64,000 bases of DNA from Maylandia zebra (lineage: Eukaryota; Chordata; Actinopteri; Cichliformes; Cichlidae), in NCBI RefSeq assembly GCF_041146795.1, contig NC_135182.1, positions 312,501 through 376,500 of the forward strand, in the 5' to 3' direction. The position numbers and the translations under genes were made by a program. The notes under the pieces were generated by a model. The model was not told the DNA's origin. It worked only from the letters and a program-made list of their open reading frames with translations, and searched no databases. Positions 9,906 to 20,447 of this stretch are shown here, in pieces. The stretch's first letter is position 1. Every line of letters begins with the position of its first letter.

Positions 9906-11417
9906 TTAGGTGAAAGCTAAATTAAAAAGGTGGGTCTTGAGCCTGTTCTTAAAAACATGTACGTTCTCTGCGGCCCTGAGCTCCTCCGGCAGGCTGTTCC
10001 ACAGACGAGGACCATACCACTGAAAAGCTGCCTCTCCGTGAGTATGTGTCCTGACTTTAGGGACAATCAAAAGGCCAGTACCAGAGGACCTCAGGGTCCG
10101 CGAGGGGTCATATGGTAAAAGCAGATCTGAGAGATAAGAAGGCCCAAGACCATTAAGACATTTAAAAACCAATAAAAGAACTTTAAAATCGATCCTGAAA
10201 CACACGGGGAGCCAATGCAGCGATTCTAAAACCGGTGTAATGTGGGCCCGCCCTCTGGTCTTCGTCAGCACACGAGCTGCCGAGTTTTGCACAAGTTGTA
10301 AAGTTGAAATATTCTTCTTAGGAAGACCAGAGAGCAGGGCATTACAGTAATCAATGCGACTGGTAATAAAAGCATGCATCAGCATCTCCGTGTTGGCCCG
10401 AGAGAGAATAGGGCAGACTCTGACTATATTTTTTAGATGATAAAATCCAATTTTGGTTACATGTTTAATATGTGGGATAAAACCAAGCTCAGAGTCAAAA
10501 ATAACACCCAGGTTTCTCACTTGTAGCGAAGGATATAGTGAAAATGCCTGTAATTTAGACAAGAGTTTATCTCTCTGAGCCTCGGGACAGACGATTAAAA
10601 CTTCAGTTTTGTCCTGGTTAAGCTGTAAAAAGTTTTCTGCCATCCAAGATCTTATATCCAAGACACAGTTAAAAAGGGCATCCATTGGTCTGGTGTCATC
10701 AGGAGACACAGAGATGTACAGCTGCGTGTCATCAGCGTAACTGTGAAAGTTCACTCCATGCCTCCTGATGACACCGCCGAGAGGGAGCATATACAAATTA
10801 AAAAGTACAGGGCCTAGAACCGGCCCTTGAGGCACACCACATGTCATTTTATGGATCTTAGAGGAGCATGTATCCATACTCACCATAAAAGTTCTGTCAG
10901 AGAGATAGGAAGTGAACCAGTTGTGTACAGCACCAGAGAGGCCCACCATGTGTTTCAGTCTGTTTAAAAGAATAGCGTGGTCTACTGTATCAAAGGCTGC
11001 GCTTAGATCCAGTAGCACCAGGACTGAGAGCTTTTGGGTGTCCCAGTTACATCTAAGATCATTTAAAACCTTTAGGAGAGCCGTCTCTGTGCTGTGGTTC
11101 ACCCTAAATCCAGACTGGAATATCTCCAGGATCTGTCTATCATTCAAAAAGTCATTAATCTGAGTAAAAACAAGTTTTTCTAAGATTTTACTTAAAAATG
11201 GTAAGTTGGATACAGGTCTGTAGTTATTAAAATCATTACAATCCAAATTGCTCTTCTTCAGAAGGGGCCTCACCACCGCCGTTTTAAAGGCAGCAGGGAA
11301 GACACCCAACTGAAGAGAGCAATTCATCATGTTTAAAAGCTCAGCCTCAAAAAATCCATAAAGTGTTTTAAAGAGTGAAGAAGGAATTGGATCTAAAAGA
11401 CATGTGGTGGGTCTCAC
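9906..11417 (-). CDS. L2-like LINE reverse transcriptase (5'-truncated open frame)
   Basis: A 503-codon open minus-strand frame. It starts in the thumb-side of the endonuclease-RT linker (TTCLLDPIPSSLFK, PAAFKTAVVRPLLKK), then shows the RT fingers and palm in order: NYRPVSNLPFLSKILEK (motif 1-2), LLDLSAAFDTVDH (motif A, first Asp), GVPQGPVLGPVLFNLYM (motif B) and SYADDTQLYIS (motif C, catalytic DD), then NLGVIFDSEL and the C-terminal 'SRIDYCNALLSGLP' and 'RLWNSLPEELR' blocks typical of L2 proteins. The AP-endonuclease domain is missing because of 5' truncation, so the start codon seen is not the original one. The RT part itself has no stop, which suggests a fairly recent insertion; one oddity is QGPVLGP where QGSVLGP is usual. 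Confidence 0.9.
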   Translation of the reverse strand: MRPTTCLLDPIPSSLFKTLYGFFEAELLNMMNCSLQLGVFPAAFKTAVVRPLLKKSNLDCNDFNNYRPVSNLPFLSKILEKLVFTQINDFLNDRQILEIFQSGFRVNHSTETALLKVLNDLRCNWDTQKLSVLVLLDLSAAFDTVDHAILLNRLKHMVGLSGAVHNWFTSYLSDRTFMVSMDTCSSKIHKMTCGVPQGPVLGPVLFNLYMLPLGGVIRRHGVNFHSYADDTQLYISVSPDDTRPMDALFNCVLDIRSWMAENFLQLNQDKTEVLIVCPEAQRDKLLSKLQAFSLYPSLQVRNLGVIFDSELGFIPHIKHVTKIGFYHLKNIVRVCPILSRANTEMLMHAFITSRIDYCNALLSGLPKKNISTLQLVQNSAARVLTKTRGRAHITPVLESLHWLPVCFRIDFKVLLLVFKCLNGLGPSYLSDLLLPYDPSRTLRSSGTGLLIVPKVRTHTHGEAAFQWYGPRLWNSLPEELRAAENVHVFKNRLKTHLFNLAFT

Positions 11418-11475
11418 TGTGGAGAAAACTTTCTTAAGGTTCTCAGCATTAACCAGGACAAAGCTGTAATAGGTT

Positions 11476-11557
11476 GATTCAGACCTTTACAATTCCAGCT
11501 ACAGAACTTAAACGAGTGACCTGCTTGTTGATTATTAGTATTTAATTGCGATACCAT
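11476..11557 (-). pseudogene. L1 ORF2 N-terminus, cut off by the L2 insertion
   Basis: From ATG at 11,555-11,557 the minus-strand frame reads a short start and then FKFCSWNCKGLNQPI, the standard opening of an L1-type endonuclease ('..SWN.rGLN.p.Kr'). The frame is cut at the L2 edge; the next codons of the same motif (KRSKVLHYLQ) appear at 9,324 on the far side of the L2 insertion. Confidence 0.85.
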
Positions 11558-12004
11558 GTTAGAACATAGGTTGAAAAAAACCAAAGCTGACCAATGAAAA
11601 ACACAGAAAAAACAAAGTCAGTGAACAGAACAGTACAACATAAAAAACAAAGAACACCCAAACTTCCCCCTAAATGCTGAAGCATCTTCCCTAACAAGAT
11701 GCGCGCACCCCCCACCAAACACACCCTGAGCACTTTCTCCCAACCATTCGAAGTCCCAGTTGAGTTCAAGCTCCTTGCAATACAAGGCAGAGACAAATCA
11801 AGGATTGTATGAAAATTTATTAGAACAAGACACATCCTATAAATCAAGCTCACCTCAAATAAACATAAGTATGTTACTTAAAAAAAAAATACAATAAGAT
11901 ACAATAAAAAATAAAAAACAGTGAAGAAAGAGAAAAAAAAATAGAATAGAATATTTCACAGAAATTAACCAAGATGGACATATCAGCCCAATGGGCTAAG
12001 ACAC
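11558..12004 (-). other. L1 inter-ORF region
   Basis: A-rich on the plus strand, no coding frame. By position it separates L1 ORF1 from ORF2; it is longer than usual for an L1 spacer and may hold small insertions. Confidence 0.5.
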
Positions 12005-12879
12005 TTATGTGCCCTGAGAGGCAGGGCCCCCCAGGATCTTATTGGCAAAGTCCGTGGCAGACGCAGGATCAGTAAACTTACGTACAACTCCATCTGGAAG
12101 TGTCACCCTCAGTTCCGCAGGATAGAACAGGCCGAACTTGATCCCAGGACAAGAGTGCAGAAGGCGCTTGACCCCAGTAAACTGAACGTTTTTTAGCCAC
12201 TGCAGGTGTGAAGTCTGGAAAGATGGAGATCCTTCTGCCCTGGTAAAGTAGAGGAGAGTTTGCCCCTGCAAGACGTAGCAGCTGTTCCTTGACATGGAAG
12301 TAGTGGACTCTAATGAGGAGTGGGCGAGGAGGCGCTCCCTCTCTGGGCTTTGGTCCAAGGGACCTGTGAACCCGATCTAATAGAGGTGCTTCATTCAGCT
12401 TCAAAAGATCTTGCAGGAGATGGGAAATAAACTCCCTAGGGTTAGAAGTCTCCAAACCCTCGGGGATGCCAATAAGACGAATATTATTGCGCCTTGATCT
12501 TCCTTCTAGATCCTCACATTTAGCTTGCAGTTGTCTGACCTCCTCCGTTAGGACACTTACAGCACATTGAAGAGAAGTCAGGTCGTCACTGCAGGTTGTA
12601 GCTGAAAGCTCCAAATCTTTAATGGTGGTCCCTTGAGCATTAACTCAGTGTATGGGTAACCGTATCAATCTTGCATTCAAGCTTGTCGCAGATGTCCCGT
12701 TTCAGAACCTCCAATGCTCTGGTAAATGTGACTTCGCCGAGCGGTGCGCCCGCACCCTGCTCGTAGCTGCTCTCCGTGATAGCCGCGTCACGTTGAGATT
12801 CGCGACCCAGCTCCGGGCTCTGTGAACCACCCGCGCCGGCCTGACCCCGTTTTCGACGTTGCTCCCTCTTATCTGCCAT
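12005..12879 (-). pseudogene. L1 ORF1 (RNA-binding chaperone), frameshifted
   Basis: The minus-strand frame opens at 12,879 with a basic start (MADKREQRRKRGQ), a helical region that becomes a coiled coil (EEVRQLQAKCEDLEGRSRRN), then the RRM-like core signature RRNNIRLIGIPEGLE, LLDRVHRSLGPKP and PLLIRVHYFHVKEQLLR, and a C-terminal domain ending in the ELRVTLPDGVVRKF region. Three frames must be used: breaks lie near 12,630 and 12,200. In the family this protein trimerises and coats the LINE RNA in cytoplasmic particles. Leader sequence to about 13,203 lies upstream. Confidence 0.85.
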
Positions 12880-13203
12880 TGTGCAGAAAAAGAATAAAGG
12901 TTAAATGGTGGGACTTTTAGTGAGAGAACTTGATTGTCCGGACGGAGCCGCTAAGGTTACCACAGCCAACCAGGAAAGAAACTCCTGCGGCCTTTCCCAG
13001 AAGTTGTCAAAAGTAGCTTTCCCGACCTCAGAGAGTGAAAAAGTGAAAATAAATAAACAAGCGGGTGCCCAGCGGCAAAAAGGGTTATTTAGAGCCCACA
13101 GGGCTGATATAGAAAGTGCGGATGCATTTTAAAACAATATTTTTGTCACTGCGTTGCGGAGCCCCGGGAAACACGTCTTCACACCATAGTGTAGACGCCA
13201 AAT

Positions 13204-13720
13204 TTTGTTGTTTTCGTTCAACTTCCGGTGTTTTCATTCAAATTATATTCTTGTCATTTTAATTCTGTTGTTCTCATTCAAGTTCTGTTCTCTTTTTTTC
13301 TAATACTGCATTTTCAATCAAATTTTTTGTTTTCATTAAAATTCCGTTCTTGTCATTCTAATTCTGTTGTTCTTGTTCAAATTATGTTCTTTTCATTCTA
13401 ATTCAGATCTTTTCATTCTAATTCTGTTCTTTTCATTCTAATTCTGTTCTTTTGATTCTAATTCCATTCTTTTCATTCTAATTCTGTTTTTTTTCTTTCA
13501 AATTCTGTTGTTTTCCTTCTAATTCTGTTGTTTTCATTCAAATTTTGTTGTTTTCTTTCAACTTCCGGTGTTTTCATTCAAATTCCATTCTTGTCATTCT
13601 AATTCTGTTTTTTCATTCAAATGTTGTTCTTTTCATTCTAATTCTGTTCTTTTCATTCTAATTCAGTTCATGTCATTCTAATTCAGTTCTTTTCATTCTG
13701 ATTCTGTTGTTTTCATTCTA
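13204..13720. repeat. 20-bp minisatellite, about 26 imperfect units
   Basis: The unit is close to ATTCTGTTCTTTTCATTCTA, with period 20 clearest at 13,381-13,500. Variants change single bases (for example ATTCAG, TTCCGG, CTTTCA). The array starts just beyond the L1 leader at about 13,204 and is cut at 13,720 by Rex3. A single further unit-like stretch (CATTCAAATTCCGTTCT, 15,841-15,857) lies on the other side of Rex3. Confidence 0.9.
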
Positions 13721-15840
13721 TCCATCCATCCGCTTTATCCGAGGCCGGGTCGCGGGGGCAGCAGCCTAAGCAGAGAGGCCCAGACCTCCCTCTCCCCAGC
13801 CACCTCCTCCAGCTTATCCAAGGCGTTCCCAGGCCAGCCGAGAGATATAATCTCTCCAGCGTGTCCTGGGTCTGCCCCGGGGCCTCCTCCCGGTGGGACA
13901 TGCCTGGAACACCTCACCCAGGAGGCATCTTTGTCAGATGCCCGAACCACCTCAGCTGGCTCCTTTCGATGTGGAGCTGCAGCGGCTCTACTCTGAGCCC
14001 CTCCCGGATGGCCGAACTTCTCACCCTATCTCTAAGGGAGAGGCCAGCCACCCTTCGGAGGAACCTCATTTCTGCTGCTTGTATCCGCGATCTCCTTCTT
14101 TCGGTCACTAACCACAGCTCGTGGCCATAGGTGAGGGTAGGGACATAGATCGACCGGTAAATTGAGAGCTTTGCTTTTACACTCAGCTCCCTCTTCACCA
14201 CGACGGACCGGTGCAGCGTCCGCATTACTGCAGCTGCAGCCCCAATCCGTCTCTCGATCTCCGGCTCCCTTCTCCCATCACTCGTGAACAAGACCCCGAG
14301 ATACTTGAACTCCTCCACTTGGGGCAGGAACTCATCCCTGACCCGGAGTGGGCACTCCACCCTTTTCCGGCTGAGAACCATGGCCTCAGATTTGGAGGTG
14401 CTGATCCTCATTCCCGCTGCTTCACACTCGGCTGCGAACCGTTCCAGTGCGAGCTGGAGGCCCTCACCCGATGAAGCCAACAGAACCACATCATCCGCAA
14501 AAATCAGAGATGAGATTCTGAGGCCACCAAAGTGAAAGCCCACTCTGCCACTTGGCTGCGCCTAGAAATCCTGTCCATAAAAATTATGAACAGAACCGGA
14601 GACAAAGGGCAGCCCTGGCGGAGCCCATCACCCACCGGGAACGAGTCCGACTTATTGCCGGCAATGCGAACCAAGCTCTTACAACGGTTGTATAGGGATC
14701 GAATGGCCCGTAGCAATGGGCCAGACACCCCATACTCCCACAACACCTCCCACAGGACACCCCGAGGGACACGGTCGAATGCCTTCTCCAAGTCCACAAA
14801 ACACATGTAGACTGGTTGGGCAAACTCCCATGTACCCTCAAGTATCCTGGAGAGGATAAAGAGCTGGTCCAGTGTTCCGCGACCAGGACGAAAACCGCAT
14901 TGTTCCTCCTGTATCCGAGGTTCGACTAGCGGACGAACTCTCCTTTCCAGCACCCTGGCATAGACTTTCCCAGGGAGGCTGAGGAGTGTGATCCCCCTGT
15001 AGTTGGAACACACCCTCCGGTCCCCCTTCTTAAAGATGGGGACCACCACCCCAGTCTGCCAGTCCACAGGTACTGCCCCTGATCTCCACGCAACATTGCA
15101 GAGGCGTGTCAACCAGGACAGCCCTACAACGTCCAGAGCCTTCAGGAACTCGGGGCGGACCTCATCAACACCAGGGGCTCTGCCACCAAGGAGTTGTTTA
15201 ACTGCCTCAGTGACCTCGCCCCCGGAAATTGGCGGGTCATTCCCCTCATCCCCAGACTCTGCTTCCTCCTCGGAAGACGTGTCAGTGGGATTAAGGAGGT
15301 CCTCAAAGTATTCCTTCCACTGCCTGACAATTTTCTCAGTCGACGTCAGCAGTGCTCCGCCAGCACTATACACAGTGCAGGTAGAGCACCGCTTTCCCCT
15401 CTTGAGACACCTGACGGTTTACCAGAATCTCTTCGAGGCAGTCCGAAAGTCTTTTTCCATGGCCTCTCCGAACTCCTCCCACACCCGAGTTTTTGCTTCA
15501 GCCACTGCCCGAGCCGCATTCCGCTTGGCCTGTCGATACCTGTCGGCTGCCTCCGGAGTCCCACAGGCTAACCAAGCCCGATAGGACTCCTTCTTCAGCC
15601 TGGTGTCTCCCTTCACCTCTGGTGTCCACCATTTGGTTCGGGGATTACCACCACGGCAGGCACCAACCACCTTGCGACCGCAGCTCAATGCAGCAGCTTC
15701 GGCAATGGAGACGCTGAACATGGTCCATTCGGACTCAATGTCCCCAGTCTCCCTCGGAATGCTGTTGAAGCTCTGCCGGAGGTGTGCGTTGAAGATCTCG
15801 CGGACTGGGGCCTCTGCTAGACGTTCCCAGCACACCCTCA
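13721..15840 (-). mobile_element. Rex3: Rex3 retrotransposon (RTE clade), 5'-truncated
   Basis: Minus-strand LINE that ends at 13,721 in GGATGGATGGA-type repeats, the usual Rex3/RTE tail. The interior contains GACAAAGGGCAGCCCTGG (around 14,601) and CACCACCCCAGTCTGCCA (around 15,045), matching the well-known primer sites used to map Rex3 in fish chromosomes. It starts at about 15,840 in the linker between endonuclease and RT, so about 1 kb of the 5' part is lost. Confidence 0.9.
13914..15840 (-). pseudogene. Rex3: Rex3 reverse transcriptase, frameshifted
   Basis: Three minus-strand frames continue one another: linker (15,847-15,419; WWTPEVKGDTRLKKESYRAW), RT (15,373-14,504; VDEVRPEFLKAL, VVVPIFKKGDRR, NYRGITLLSLPGKVYARVLE, CGFRPGRGTLDQLF, FVDLEKAFDRVPR, GLRQGCPLSPVLF) and the RT C-terminal part (14,543-13,914; SSLIFADDVVLLAS with the catalytic DD, FKYLGVLFTSDG, and the closing RWFGHLTKMPPG). 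Breaks lie near 15,400 and 14,525. The RT order and the FADD box are intact in sequence but not in frame, so the copy is dead. Confidence 0.9.
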
Positions 15841-15857
15841 CATTCAAATTCCGTTCT

Positions 15858-18260
15858 ATAAATATTAATAAAGATTTCTATCAGAGCAAAATATCTGTCT
15901 CTCCTAAGTATTTGCTCCTAACCACGTCCTAACCTAGCAGTCATATTTAGCCTTTAATTAATCCTGCATTTTTTTTTGTCAAAGACATTTGTCACCATGA
16001 AATTACCCGATAGCTTAAAACGGCAACATATGAACAGATTCACTGAGTAATCAGAAAAGTTTAGCATGAATCTAGACATTAGATTTAAGCTTGAAGTTTT
16101 AACCTTATCAAATATCACTTGGTAGAAGCTCCTTACCGTTTGAAGAAATCTCTTCTCAATCTGCTGTCCTCTTTTTCTTGCATCTTTTTTTTTCCCATCT
16201 GAGACTGACGTTATTCCATGTTAATTATTTTTTCTCCATGAAAAACACAGCAGCTCATCTGATCCCAGGCCGCCAGGCCCACGAGCTCCGGATCTCAGCA
16301 GAAAAGTGCCAATAAAAGTTTCAGACTGATCCAGGTATCAGTCTGACACAGGTATGTGACGTCACTGTTGGAACACTGTTACGCCTCTGCGTAACCATGG
16401 TTACAGGGGAAGCTTTGGAGCTCTGCTGCTCAGCAGCAAAAGATTTCAGGTTAAACTCTAAAACCAAATAAAATCAATATACTGTATATGTGTACGGTGT
16501 ACCGTGTAAGCGTTCATTTTCTGTAAGAGGCTGTAAAACGGACAGTTAAAATGTGACCAATGGCAGCCATACTGAGGTGAGTTGTTGAGGATATGTCGAA
16601 CTGTCGAGCTGTCGATAAGCACGGCTGTTTTTGTGCTGTTATTTACTGTTAGCCTGTTTTGGCTTGCGTTACTGAAGCTCTTTTCAACTGGATGTCACAT
16701 TGTTGAACTCTGATGATTAATGAATAAACTCTCGATGTGACGATGGTAGAATGTAATTGTAACCCTGTGTTCATTTAGTCGTTTGATACCGTATAATATC
16801 CAGTCCATCTGTTTGGTGTTTTGTTTTTAACATGCCCTGGAATAATTTAAAGTTTTACAATGCCGGTGATTTACGACTCTTTCGCGACAGCCAGCTGGGG
16901 AGTAAACTCTCAGAGGTAGCTCATGTGAGCCAGCAGTGACATCTGTACATGCAGTAGCCTTAAAATACTGATTATTTATTCTCCTGCTAGGTAAGAATTG
17001 GTGTTTTATACGTATATTGTTTCTTTATATATGTTATCGTTTGGTTATGTTATGATGTGCTAATCGTGAATAAGCTAGTAAGCTTGAAAATTAGCAGCCA
17101 TGTTAAGCGGACTTTGGTGATCAAGTTCGTGTGTCACTGTTTGGAATATAAACCCATATGGCTTGCACTACTTTCAAGATGTAAGCTAAAGGGATGTGTT
17201 TTTAAAAAGGTGCAAGAAGGACCTAACTCAGTGAGTGATGTGTGTTCAGTGAACAGTAAGTTGTCATTTATGTTGTGCATTTGAACTAACTATATATAAA
17301 GCATATAAACAATCACAGCAATATGATGCAACAAACACAGCAGTGCTACTGATCCAAAATACTCAAAGCTTCATAGAACTGAAACAAACATTTTTTTTTA
17401 GCTCCATTCTGCTGCTGATACATACTTTAGGTTTCTGAACATTAAACTTGTTGCTGCCTTTCATAGTGTGTAACTTGAAGGCCCTGAGTACTTTCTCCCA
17501 CACTGGAAACACTGGGATGATAACATTATTTGAACATTACCTAATAAGACTGATTCAGCACAGACAGTTATGTTAAACTTTCCTAGCAGTCCTTCACAAA
17601 CAGGGAACAGTCTGTCTGTTCTCTCCATCTGTCAGCTGCTGCTGGCTCTTCCTCCTCCTCTTCCTCACACACTGCTGAGTTTGTCCTGGTGGATCATCAG
17701 GGGTGCAAAGCCTCACAGATGATGTGCAGCAGTGGGTCCCTCAGTCTGTCCTCACTCTGGACACTTGCAGTCGTCACACATGGAAATCAAATGTGTGATA
17801 AGCTGCAGGATTCAAACAAAAGTGTAACTTATAAACACATGTTCATACTTTTATTCCACAATCAGAGAGAAAGAAACAGAGAGAGAGTGCAGGACAGACA
17901 GACAGGTGACAGTCTCAGGTGTACACACTGCTACACAACAGCACCAGAGAAGCAGGATTTAGTGTTTGTGTTATTACGAGTGCTAAACAAGAAGAGTTCC
18001 CAGATGGTACAGTGGACACATGTGTGACTCCTGTGATTGAAGCATCTTTCTTTCAGCTTAACGAGTGAACTGTCAGCTCGTTCAAACACATGTTAAAGTC
18101 CGTTTGGCTCGACACCACCGAGGCAGCAATATAACATAGCTAACATTAACAGTGCAGTGGATCCTGCTTGTGCCGTGATGTTCAGGACTGCAAACCGAGC
18201 AGCATCACTGACTTTCAGCTTGTTGTGTTTGTGGATATATGACTGACTTTAATTATCCAC
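15858..18260. other. No gene recognised; possible regulatory DNA
   Basis: About 2.4 kb without a convincing frame. The piece 16,240-16,640 is richer in GC and CG than the rest. An 80-bp stretch at 16,915-16,993 recurs, diverged, at 18,719-18,815 (see findings). Purine-rich simple sequence occurs at 17,870-17,905. Confidence 0.4.
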
Positions 18261-18712
18261 AAAATCATCACATTCTCTGTAAGATTAAGGTCGACTATTG
18301 AACGGCGTATATTTAAAAGGCTTTAAAACCAAGTTAGTACAAACATCCCTAATGTCACATATCTTTGCCGACATGTGGCTAACAGCAATGTTTCAATGCT
18401 CTTCATTATTAAACATTGGCACATAATAAGTGACATCATATTCAGTACTTACTTTTGAAAGTTTACTCTTCGGCCGCTCCGCTTCTGCCCTCTGCCGTAT
18501 TTTTCGGGAAAATTATCCACACCCACCACCGCGCTATGAATTGTGGGATATATGGGACCATGAAGTGTACACCGGACCACACTTCAAATTTGGGGAAATC
18601 GATGGCACATTTGGAGTACACTTCGGATTGGGACAGCCGTCGTGTCGCTGTGAAGTAATAGGTCTCAAAATGTGTACTCAGGAGCGTGCGGTCGCTGGAT
18701 TGGGACACAGCC
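18261..18712 (+). mobile_element. Right half of an inverted-repeat DNA element (relative of 43,952-45,237)
   Basis: The section matches 44,802-45,237 along its length (AAAATCATCACATTCTCTGT, AAAACCAAGTTAGTACAAA, TTTGCCGACATGTGGC, ATTCAGTACTTACTT) and ends in TTGGGACACAGCC, the equivalent of that element's right terminus. I find no matching left terminus upstream, so only the right portion is present or the left is too decayed to see. Confidence 0.7.
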
Positions 18713-19578
18713 AAGGTCTGTAGCTGTGTCAGAGCAAGCTTGTGTGAGCCAACGGTGATATCTGTACACGCAGTACCTTTAAAATACTCATGTGTCATTC
18801 TCCTGCTAGCAGTGGAGGAGACTTTTCTGCTGAGGAAGAGGCCCTGCTGTCCTGCCGTCTTACTGGTGCCATTGAGGGATCAGCGGCTGCTGTATATTCT
18901 TCTCAACCTCGAGTATTTGGACTGAAGGACTCACAGACACGTTTCATATTTAGCTCTATACAATTTAAAAATTAAAAAAAAATTCCTGGCCACCCATTTT
19001 CTTATTCACGAAGGCTGTATGGAGACATTTTGGTTATTGCCACAGACGCTTTCTCTTACTACGGATGGAGGATGTTGCGGTTTTACAACCCATGGACTGA
19101 GAAAGGACTCAATAAGTAATCTGTTCACATATTCCAAGGTTAAACACAAGTGAGTCTCAATTAAGTGAAGTGTTGGAACTGATGCCAACATTTTCTTCTT
19201 TCTCCCTGTTTAAATCCCATTCATATAAGGGACCCTAATTTTATCCTGCTACAAACATATTCAGCCAGTGTTATTTAAGTTTCCTGTAAACTACACATGT
19301 GAAGCAGATGTGAGAGAGGCTGTGATGAAGTCCTGGAGTTTTTAAGGATGTACGTGCTCCAGTCCAGAAATTTGTATGATATGTTGGCCACAGGTGGTAA
19401 AGTGCTGTCACACCCTGAATAAACTGTCCTCTGTTCTTCTTCTAAGCTGACATATTTGTTACATAATCATGTGGTTTATCAGAGGGGAAGTGGGGATTTC
19501 AGAATACTGGAGCCCAAGGTTAGGTGCAATAATATTCAACCATAATATTAGCTTTTAACTAAGTCTTGTCAGTTAGCT
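18713..19578. other. No gene recognised
   Basis: Short frames only. The open stretch 18,790-18,975 has no recognisable protein signal. Confidence 0.4.
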
Positions 19579-19593
19579 GGTGTTGTGTCAAAA
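19579..19593. mobile_element. Left tip of an inverted-repeat MITE split by the giant element
   Basis: GGTGTTGTGTCAAAA here is the inverse of TTTTGACACAACACC at 35,484-35,498. The two are read as opposite ends of one small element whose remainder is at 34,650-35,498. Confidence 0.65.
19584..19593. repeat. 10-bp target-site duplication, left copy
   Basis: TGTGTCAAAA, repeated exactly and in the same orientation at 34,650-34,659, directly outside the other end of the giant element. Mutator-type transposases make duplications of about 8-11 bp. Confidence 0.7.
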
Positions 19594-19814
19594 GGACGAT
19601 CTGATATCCTCGTGTTGGCGTTGTTCCCACATCATCATAATTAATGTTGTTCCAGTTTCAACATTGCAGGTGACCAATCACCTTCTTGTGACGTCATTCC
19701 TTTGCGACTTCGAAATACCCGCCTTCGAGTATTTCGAAATACAAGTGAAGAAGCGAGAAACCGCCGCCTGTCCGCCGAATTTGAAGTCAATTTAGAATAC
19801 TTTTCTTTAATAAA

Positions 19815-19996
19815 CGGTAAGCATTATACATATGTTCCTCACTTGGCTTGCTGTTTGTTTGCTAGTGATAGACTACTTGACGACAGCATTAGCTAACCAG
19901 TGTTACGGTAAGCATTATACATATGTTCCTCACTTGGCTTGCTGTTTGTTTGCTAGCGATAGGCTACTTGACGACAGCATTAGCTAACCAGTGTTC
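19815..19996. repeat. Tandem duplication, 2 x 91 bp
   Basis: CGGTAAGCATTATACATATG... occurs at 19,815-19,905 and again at 19,906-19,996 with only a few differences (for example AGTGATAGAC against AGCGATAGGC). The right inverted end has just one counterpart, so the duplication arose in the left end. Confidence 0.9.
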
Positions 19997-20256
19997 TCTA
20001 GACCAGCGTTCCCCAACTTTTTGGGTGTTTCGTGGCCCGGGGGTTGGGTCAGGCAAAATTGCACTAGCTTCCCTGATCATTTTACAAACATAAGTGAAGA
20101 GAATCTGGACTAAAAGGCCTAGACTTATGGTTGTGTGCTGAATCTATGAATCAAACTATCACCTGGAAACATAATTAACTGGTCCATAGCTGTGAAACTT
20201 GACATGAGTTCTTGATTCTATGGAGATTAACAGTAATCCAGATATTTACAAATTTG

Positions 20257-20447
20257 TCCAGGGACATCGCGTAAATGTTGTCCCTGGGACATCGCGTAAA
20301 TGTTGTCCCTGGGACATCGTGTAGATGTTGTCCCTGGGACATCGTGTAAATGTTGTCCCAGGGACAAAGTGTAAATGTTGTCCCAGGGACATCGTGTAGA
20401 TGTTGTCCCAGGGACATCGTGTAGATGTTGTCCCTGGGACATCGTGT
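20257..20447. repeat. 25-bp minisatellite in the left inverted end (~7.5 units)
   Basis: Units of the form GGACATCGTGTAGATG plus TTGTCCCTG. Each unit begins GGGACA and ends TGTCCC, so every unit can fold on itself. The right inverted end carries the same array (33,809-33,987) in reverse. Confidence 0.95.

Larger units (their letters stand above)
9326..11468 (-). mobile_element. L2-like (Maui-type) LINE, 5'-truncated, inserted in the L1
   Basis: On the minus strand the element runs from a 5' truncation point at about 11,468 to a 3' end made of repeated TGATTGATT (9,324-9,337). The 3' untranslated region includes the AAGTGCTTTATAAATAAAG block common to fish L2 elements and a long C-run with an AC repeat (9,469-9,522). 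The flanks of the host L1 read CTCCTTTTAAT on the left and TAATAGGTTG on the right, so at least TAAT is duplicated. Confidence 0.85.
8389..13203 (-). mobile_element. L1-like LINE, split by an L2-like LINE and missing its 3' part
   Basis: Read on the minus strand from right to left: about 320 bases of 5' leader (12,880-13,203), ORF1 (12,879-12,005), an inter-ORF spacer, the start of ORF2 (11,557), an inserted L2-like LINE (11,468-9,326), then ORF2 endonuclease sequence to about 8,389, where homology stops before any reverse transcriptase. The two ORF2 pieces can be matched at codon level across the insertion. Loss of the 3' part is unusual for a LINE, which normally loses the 5' part, so a deletion or rearrangement at 8,389 is likely. 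Confidence 0.8.

Noticed and set aside
20175..20442. Repetitive minus-strand frames (QGQHLHDVPGT-type units)
   Set aside because: Shadow of the 25-bp minisatellite; two frames stay open for the same reason.
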